Shown piece by piece: positions 7,300-10,525 of a DNA stretch of 10,525 nt (position 1 is its first letter; every line of letters begins with the position of its first letter). This stretch comes from Flavobacteriaceae bacterium. Lineage in GTDB: Bacteria; Bacteroidota; Bacteroidia; Flavobacteriales; Flavobacteriaceae. The notes below the pieces were generated by a model that was not told the DNA's origin, ran no database searches, and was given only the letters and a program-made list of their open reading frames with translations. A program made the position numbers and the translations under genes. The stretch spans positions 1 to 10,525 of the forward strand of contig JALWYP010000501.1 in the NCBI GenBank assembly GCA_026992695.1. Direction: 5' to 3'.

Positions 7300-8157
7300 T
7301 TATTTAGCTTCAAATTGAATGGTAACCATATCTCGATATCCTAATCCAAAAAGTGTGGAGGCACTTCCTACCGTACTCGGGTTACTTTTATAAATTGCTA
7401 ATTCAAGATAACCGGAGGAATTCCAAATTGCTATTTTCTTTCCATCTTCTTCTCTAACATTTTTGTCCTTGTCAAAATGAATTGCTTCACTGTAAGTAGA
7501 AAAAACTTCTTTAAACGTGGCTGTACGGGCACGTATTATAAAAGGTCTTCCTTTACCAACATCTTCAAAAAGTTTTTTGGTAATGTTACACACAACGTTT
7601 CCGTAATTATCGATATAAATAATGGTACCTTTTAGTTGATTTCCGGCAGGATTAATAACAGGATTTAATCCGGTAAGTTGTTTTAACCCACCTTTTTCGG
7701 GTAAAAAACCTAAAATAGATTTACCAATAACATCTAATTTACCACCTCGAGCAAGATGACATGCCACTTTTACAAAAACATCTAATACGGGAAAATTACT
7801 GCTAATATGATTATGAATGGTAATCTCTACCACTTGTTCGGGATTAATTTTATTTGTGAGCATAGAGATAATTCCGTTGTTGGCACAAATAAAATAATGC
7901 CCGTCCAACAATACGGCAATATGCTTGTTTTCAGGTGTTAACTCTGCATCTACACCAATTATATGGATGGTGTTTTTAGGAAAACGTTTGTACGCATTTT
8001 CAATAACATAAGCCGCTTCGGTGATATGAAAAGGCGAAATGCCATGAGAGATATCAACAATTTTTATATCTTCTATTTCGGCGTAAATTGCTCCCTTTAC
8101 CGCTCCTGTAAAGAAATCTTTTTCTCCAAAATCGGTTGTAATGGTTATTATGGGCAT
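7300..8157 (-). CDS. SAM-hydroxide adenosyltransferase / SAM hydrolase family protein (DUF62)
   Basis: The family (PF01887) uses water or hydroxide to split S-adenosylmethionine into adenosine and methionine. The 285-aa protein has the N-terminal ITTDFGEKDFFTGAVKG motif (5-22), VDISHGI (34-40), NNG (93-95), and a C-terminal barrel with YIDNYGNVVCNI (181-192) and NSSGYLELA (246-254). The catalytic motifs are unusual. D70 (GVD) is kept, but the following segment reads AELTPENKH instead of the usual PGVG..RR, and the FHGRD motif reads FPVLD (122-126). Two of the three residues of the reported Asp-Arg-His triad thus appear absent. The frame is open to a GTG at 8193, but those 12 extra codons look unlike the family and the GTG lies inside the predicted -7 element. 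I therefore chose the ATG at 8157. It is first in an operon with the ABM protein and GldF-GldG. Confidence 0.88.
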   Translation of the reverse strand: MPIITITTDFGEKDFFTGAVKGAIYAEIEDIKIVDISHGISPFHITEAAYVIENAYKRFPKNTIHIIGVDAELTPENKHIAVLLDGHYFICANNGIISMLTNKINPEQVVEITIHNHISSNFPVLDVFVKVACHLARGGKLDVIGKSILGFLPEKGGLKQLTGLNPVINPAGNQLKGTIIYIDNYGNVVCNITKKLFEDVGKGRPFIIRARTATFKEVFSTYSEAIHFDKDKNVREEDGKKIAIWNSSGYLELAIYKSNPSTVGSASTLFGLGYRDMVTIQFEAK

Positions 8158-8192
8158 ATAAAATTGTTGCTGTTTTGTTACACAAAGTAACA

Positions 8193-8200
8193 CAAAAATA
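8193..8200 (-). promoter_or_regulatory. Predicted -7 promoter element for the DUF62-ABM-gldFG operon
   Basis: The minus strand reads TATTTTTG, matching TAnnTTTG, 35 bp before the chosen ATG at 8157. Transcription from here would begin near 8186, downstream of the alternative GTG start at 8193. That supports the shorter protein. No clear -33 TTTG is present at the right distance. Confidence 0.5.
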
Positions 8201-8203
8201 CTG

Positions 8204-8211
8204 TACTTTTG
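8204..8211 (+). promoter_or_regulatory. Predicted -7 promoter element for phoH
   Basis: TACTTTTG matches TAnnTTTG and lies back-to-back with the leftward -7 element, only 3 bp apart. A start near 8218 gives a leader of about 45-50 nt, which contains a small ACTAT-TTTT-ATAGT hairpin (8224-8237). The nearest upstream TTTG (8174-8177) is 26 bp away, longer than usual, so the -33 region is weak. Confidence 0.45.
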
Positions 8212-8266
8212 TTACTAGAAAAAACTATTTTTATAGTACTGTGTATAATTTTAATTTATATTGCTT

Positions 8267-9220
8267 TTGAACGAACTTATCATTGAACTTACCGAGATTA
8301 GTCCACAAGATTTTTTTGGACAACAAAACACAAACATTTCTCAAATTAAAAAATACTTTCCGAAGTTAAAAATTATTGCAAGAGGAAATAAAATTAAGGC
8401 TTTAGGTGATCCCGAGATTCTTGAAGAGTTTGATAAGCGAGTATCTTTGTTGCTGGAGCATTTTATGAAATACAACAAATTAGATGAAAACGCCATTGAA
8501 CGAATTTTGCTTAGCAACGGAAAAAAAGATTATGAAACTCCTGTATCGTCTAACGATATACTAGTACATGGTGTAGGCGGAAATAAAATAAAAGCACGAA
8601 CGGTTAACCAACGAAAATTGGTAGAACTAATGAAAAGTAACGATATGGTTTTTGCGGTTGGTCCCGCCGGAACCGGTAAAACCTATACAGGTGTTGCTTT
8701 AGCTGTTAAGGCATTGAAAGAAAAACAAGTAAAGCGCATCGTGCTTACTCGACCGGCAGTAGAGGCAGGTGAAAATTTGGGCTTTCTTCCGGGCGATTTA
8801 AAAGAAAAATTAGACCCCTATATGATGCCGCTTTATGATGCTCTTAGAGATATGATTTCTCCTGAAAAGTTAGAATCTTATATCGAAAAAGGAACCATTC
8901 AAATTGCTCCTTTGGCTTTTATGCGTGGTCGTACACTAGACCATGCTTTTGTAATTTTAGACGAAGCTCAAAACACGACCCATGCGCAGATGAAAATGTT
9001 TTTAACCCGAATGGGGAAAAATGCTAAGTTTATGATTACAGGCGATCCGGGACAAATCGATCTTCCAAGACGAGTTATCTCCGGATTAAAAGAAGCATTG
9101 CTTGTTTTAAAAAATGTAAAAGGAGTTGGTGTTATTTATTTAGATGACAAAGATGTGATTAGACACCGACTTGTTAAAAAAGTAATAGCAGCCTATAAAG
9201 CAATTGAAAATGTAGATTGA
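8267..9220 (+). CDS. phoH: PhoH-family ATPase
   Basis: This is a cytoplasmic P-loop ATPase of the PhoH (PhoL/YbeZ) family, linked to RNA metabolism and often to the RNase YbeY, which is not in this window. In the 317-aa form, a small N-terminal nucleic-acid-binding-like domain spans about 1-70. Walker A is GPAGTGKT (132-139), Walker B is VILDEAQN (229-236), and TGDPGQIDLPRR (258-269) is the sensor-like motif. VLTRPAVEAGENLGFLPGD (159-177) is a strong family signature. The gene has no ATG near its start. In-frame TTG codons lie at 8261 and 8267. I chose 8267 because it places the initiator directly before NELIIELTEIS, the usual beginning of flavobacterial PhoH as I recall. It is divergent from the DUF62 gene. 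The old name phosphate-starvation protein does not imply phosphate control here. Confidence 0.94.
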   Translation: MNELIIELTEISPQDFFGQQNTNISQIKKYFPKLKIIARGNKIKALGDPEILEEFDKRVSLLLEHFMKYNKLDENAIERILLSNGKKDYETPVSSNDILVHGVGGNKIKARTVNQRKLVELMKSNDMVFAVGPAGTGKTYTGVALAVKALKEKQVKRIVLTRPAVEAGENLGFLPGDLKEKLDPYMMPLYDALRDMISPEKLESYIEKGTIQIAPLAFMRGRTLDHAFVILDEAQNTTHAQMKMFLTRMGKNAKFMITGDPGQIDLPRRVISGLKEALLVLKNVKGVGVIYLDDKDVIRHRLVKKVIAAYKAIENVD

Positions 9221-9221
9221 T

Positions 9222-9280
9222 GATTGTTTTGATTGGGGATTGGAGATTTATGATTGATGATTTTTTCGATTTAGAATTTA
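9222..9280. repeat. Degenerate GATTnnn heptamer tract after phoH
   Basis: GATT occurs at 9231, 9238, 9245, 9252 and 9259, exactly 7 bp apart. Flanking copies at 9222 and 9268 are spaced by 9. The units read GATTGGG, GATTGGA, GATTTAT, GATTGAT and GATTTTT. The tract begins just after the phoH stop codon. No hairpin or coding capacity is apparent. It probably lies between phoH and the purC promoter and has no assigned role. Confidence 0.6.
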
Positions 9281-9291
9281 AAATAGTTTAT

Positions 9292-9299
9292 TATTTTTG
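9292..9299 (+). promoter_or_regulatory. Predicted -7 promoter element for purC
   Basis: TATTTTTG matches TAnnTTTG and lies between the two heptamer tracts. It implies a leader of about 135-140 nt before the purC ATG, with a near-palindrome TTCATA-TT-TATGAA (9344-9357) in it. No good -33 element is visible, so the assignment is moderate. I do not recognise a known purine riboswitch in the leader. Confidence 0.4.
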
Positions 9300-9371
9300 A
9301 TAATGAAGAATTAATAAAAAACGGTTACCACTAATCAGGGTAGTTCATATTTATGAATAAACACAAAGAAT

Positions 9372-9441
9372 ACTGAAAACTGCCTACTGAAAACTAAAAA
9401 CTGCCTACTGAAAACAGGATACTAAACCCTAAACCTTAAAC
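9372..9441. repeat. Ten consecutive ACTnnnn-type heptamers directly before purC
   Basis: Seventy bases divide into ten uninterrupted 7-bp units: ACTGAAA, ACTGCCT, ACTGAAA, ACTAAAA, ACTGCCT, ACTGAAA, ACAGGAT, ACTAAAC, CCTAAAC and CTTAAAC. The last ends 2 bp before the purC ATG. ACTGAAA occurs three times and ACTGCCT twice, and the units drift toward CTAAAC near the gene. The tract would lie in the purC 5' leader. It resembles the degenerate intergenic heptamers I recall from other flavobacterial genomes. Confidence 0.7.
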
Positions 9442-9443
9442 AC

Positions 9444-10397
9444 ATGCACACCCTAACCCATACCAACTTTAATTTTCCCGGTCAAAAAGCGGTATACAAA
9501 GGAAAAGTTAGAGATGTTTATACGCTTGAAAACAATTTACTATTAATGGTAGCAACAGACAGGTTAAGTGCCTTTGATGTAGTAATGCCAAAGGGAATTC
9601 CGTACAAAGGACAAATTCTTAATCAGATTGCCACAAAAATGATGCGCGATACCCAAGATATTGTTCCTAACTGGTTGTTAGCTACACCAGACCCCAATGT
9701 AGCCATTGGTTTAGCGTGCGAACCTTTTAAAGTTGAAATGGTTATACGTGGGTATTTAAGTGGTCATGCAGCTAGAGAATACAACATCGGAAAACGAATG
9801 CTTTGCGGAGTGGTTATGCCTGACGGAATGAAAGAAAATGATAAATTCCCCAATCCAATTATTACACCTGCAACCAAAGCCGAAAAGGGTAATCATGATG
9901 AAGATATTTCAAAAGAAGATATCTTAAAAAGAGGAATTGTTTCTAAAGAAGACTACGCTATTTTAGAAGATTATACTATAAAGTTGTTTCAGCGTGGCAC
10001 CGAAATAGCAAAAAGCAGAGGGCTTATTTTAGTAGATACTAAATATGAATTTGGAAAAACAAAAGACGGAAAAATAGTATTAATTGATGAAATTCACACT
10101 CCCGATTCATCACGGTATTTTTATTCTGAAGGTTATGAAGAACGCCAAGCAAAAGGTGAACCTCAAAAGCAACTCTCTAAAGAATTTGTACGGCAATGGC
10201 TTATACAAAACGGTTTTCAAGGGTTAGAAGGACAGCTTGTGCCTGAAATGAGCGATGCATATATTGAAACAGTTTCTAATCGATACATCGAGCTTTACGA
10301 AAACATTACCGGTGAGACTTTTATAAAAGCAGACACGTTAAACATAACCCAACGAATAGAAAAAAACGTATTACGCTTTTTAAACACGATGCAATAA
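9444..10397 (+). CDS. purC: Phosphoribosylaminoimidazole-succinocarboxamide (SAICAR) synthase
   Basis: This enzyme joins aspartate to CAIR with ATP to form SAICAR in de novo purine synthesis. The 317-aa length matches the longer, yeast-like class and not the ~240-aa class of E. coli. Key motifs are GKVRDVY (20-26) in the ATP-binding strand region, ATDRLSAFD (37-45), RGYLSG (102-107) in the substrate pocket, DTKYEFG (198-204), and [10 protein letters not shown] (215-224), which holds the metal/ATP-binding acidic residues. The ATG at 9444 fits the start of homologues and directly follows a tract of heptamer repeats. There is no Shine-Dalgarno sequence. It is preceded by phoH on the same strand at 223 bp and probably has its own promoter at 9292. 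No other purine gene lies in the window. Confidence 0.97.
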   Translation: MHTLTHTNFNFPGQKAVYKGKVRDVYTLENNLLLMVATDRLSAFDVVMPKGIPYKGQILNQIATKMMRDTQDIVPNWLLATPDPNVAIGLACEPFKVEMVIRGYLSGHAAREYNIGKRMLCGVVMPDGMKENDKFPNPIITPATKAEKGNHDEDISKEDILKRGIVSKEDYAILEDYTIKLFQRGTEIAKSRGLILVDTKYEFGKTKDGKIVLIDEIHTPDSSRYFYSEGYEERQAKGEPQKQLSKEFVRQWLIQNGFQGLEGQLVPEMSDAYIETVSNRYIELYENITGETFIKADTLNITQRIEKNVLRFLNTMQ

Positions 10398-10412
10398 TTT
10401 TCAGATAAAGGG

Positions 10413-10430
10413 AAATTATAATTTATTTTT
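10413..10430 (+). terminator. Possible weak terminator after purC
   Basis: AAATTATAATTT (10413-10424) is a perfect 12-bp palindrome of A/T only, followed by a short T-rich run, 15 bp after the purC stop. With no GC pairs and no proper loop it would be a weak terminator, if it acts at all. Confidence 0.2.
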
Positions 10431-10525
10431 ACGAATCTTATTACTAATTCAACCGTATCGTTTACTCTTTCTAAAGTATCGTTCCCTCAATAGCGTTTTT
10501 ATTATTTCGTATAAATAAAGAGGTT
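10431..10525. other. Right-end non-coding stretch with a repeated octamer
   Basis: I see no convincing gene here. GTATCGTT occurs at 10455-10462 and 10476-10483, exactly 21 bp apart. On the minus strand a 24-codon open stretch from the window edge ends at TGA (10449-10451) and has a basic C-terminus (RKSKRYG). It could be the end of a gene lying beyond the window, but the length is not significant in AT-rich DNA. Confidence 0.3.

Larger units (their letters stand above)
8173..8215. repeat. TTTTGTTAC half-sites in the divergent DUF62/phoH promoter region
   Basis: TTTTGTTAC occurs at 8173-8181 and again at 8207-8215. Between them GTAACACAAAA (8187-8197) is the inverse of the same word with one extra base. 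TGTTAC-ACAAA-GTAACA (8176-8192) is a perfect 6-bp inverted repeat. The three copies cover both predicted -7 boxes, so they could form an operator shared by both promoters or be duplicated promoter sequence. Confidence 0.4.

Noticed and set aside
7963..8190. 75-codon plus-strand frame opposite the DUF62 gene start
   Set aside because: It is antisense to the conserved N-terminal domain, with no support of its own.
8158..8193. GTG at 8193 as the start of the DUF62 protein
   Set aside because: The extra 12 residues are unlike the family, and the codon lies within the predicted -7 element, so it would not be transcribed from that promoter.
9372..9441. Heptamer tract as a CRISPR array or telomere-like repeat
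   Set aside because: Units are 7 bp with no spacers, and only two of the ten resemble CCTAAA-type telomere repeats. No cas genes or chromosome-end features are present.

Overview
The window is AT-rich, gene-dense chromosomal DNA from a member of the Bacteroidota, most likely the family Flavobacteriaceae. Four things point there: a gliding-type GldF/GldG transporter gene, a transketolase split into two adjacent genes, TAnnTTTG-type -7 promoter elements with no Shine-Dalgarno sequences, and protein sequences that resemble flavobacterial versions as I remember them. Nearly all of the content is housekeeping. I see no phage, insertion sequence, CRISPR array or toxin/defence locus.

Left part (1-2534, minus strand): tgt (queuine tRNA-ribosyltransferase) leads an operon with an LptF/LptG-type lipopolysaccharide-export permease. 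A DMT/EamA transporter overlaps the permease end by 14 bp but is cut off after about 62 residues. The truncated frame runs into a complete tRNA-Thr(GGT) at the window edge. This junction looks like a rearrangement breakpoint.

Centre-left (2535-4568, plus strand): the two transketolase subunit genes are transcribed divergently from tgt. They have a good -33/-7 promoter, overlapped by a perfect 10-bp inverted repeat just before the start codon.

Centre (4575-8157, minus strand): a three-gene operon runs from a SAM-hydroxide adenosyltransferase/SAM hydrolase-family (DUF62) gene, through a small antibiotic-biosynthesis-monooxygenase-fold protein, to a single 797-codon gene in which GldF and GldG are fused. 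It converges on the transketolase pair with only 6 bp between stop codons. The GldF/GldG junction lies on a run of nine A residues.

Right part (8158-10525, plus strand): phoH, with a TTG start, diverges from the DUF62 gene over a short region with repeated TTTTGTTAC half-sites. It is followed by purC (SAICAR synthase). The 223-bp phoH-purC gap holds two tracts of degenerate 7-bp tandem repeats, one of them ending 2 bp before the purC start codon. The final 128 bp have no convincing gene.

The genes serve tRNA modification, envelope LPS transport, the pentose phosphate pathway, gliding/ABC transport, SAM metabolism, an RNA-linked ATPase and purine synthesis. The most unusual points are the GldF-GldG fusion on a homopolymer, the truncated transporter beside the tRNA, the altered active-site motifs in the DUF62 protein, and the heptameric repeats around the purC promoter.
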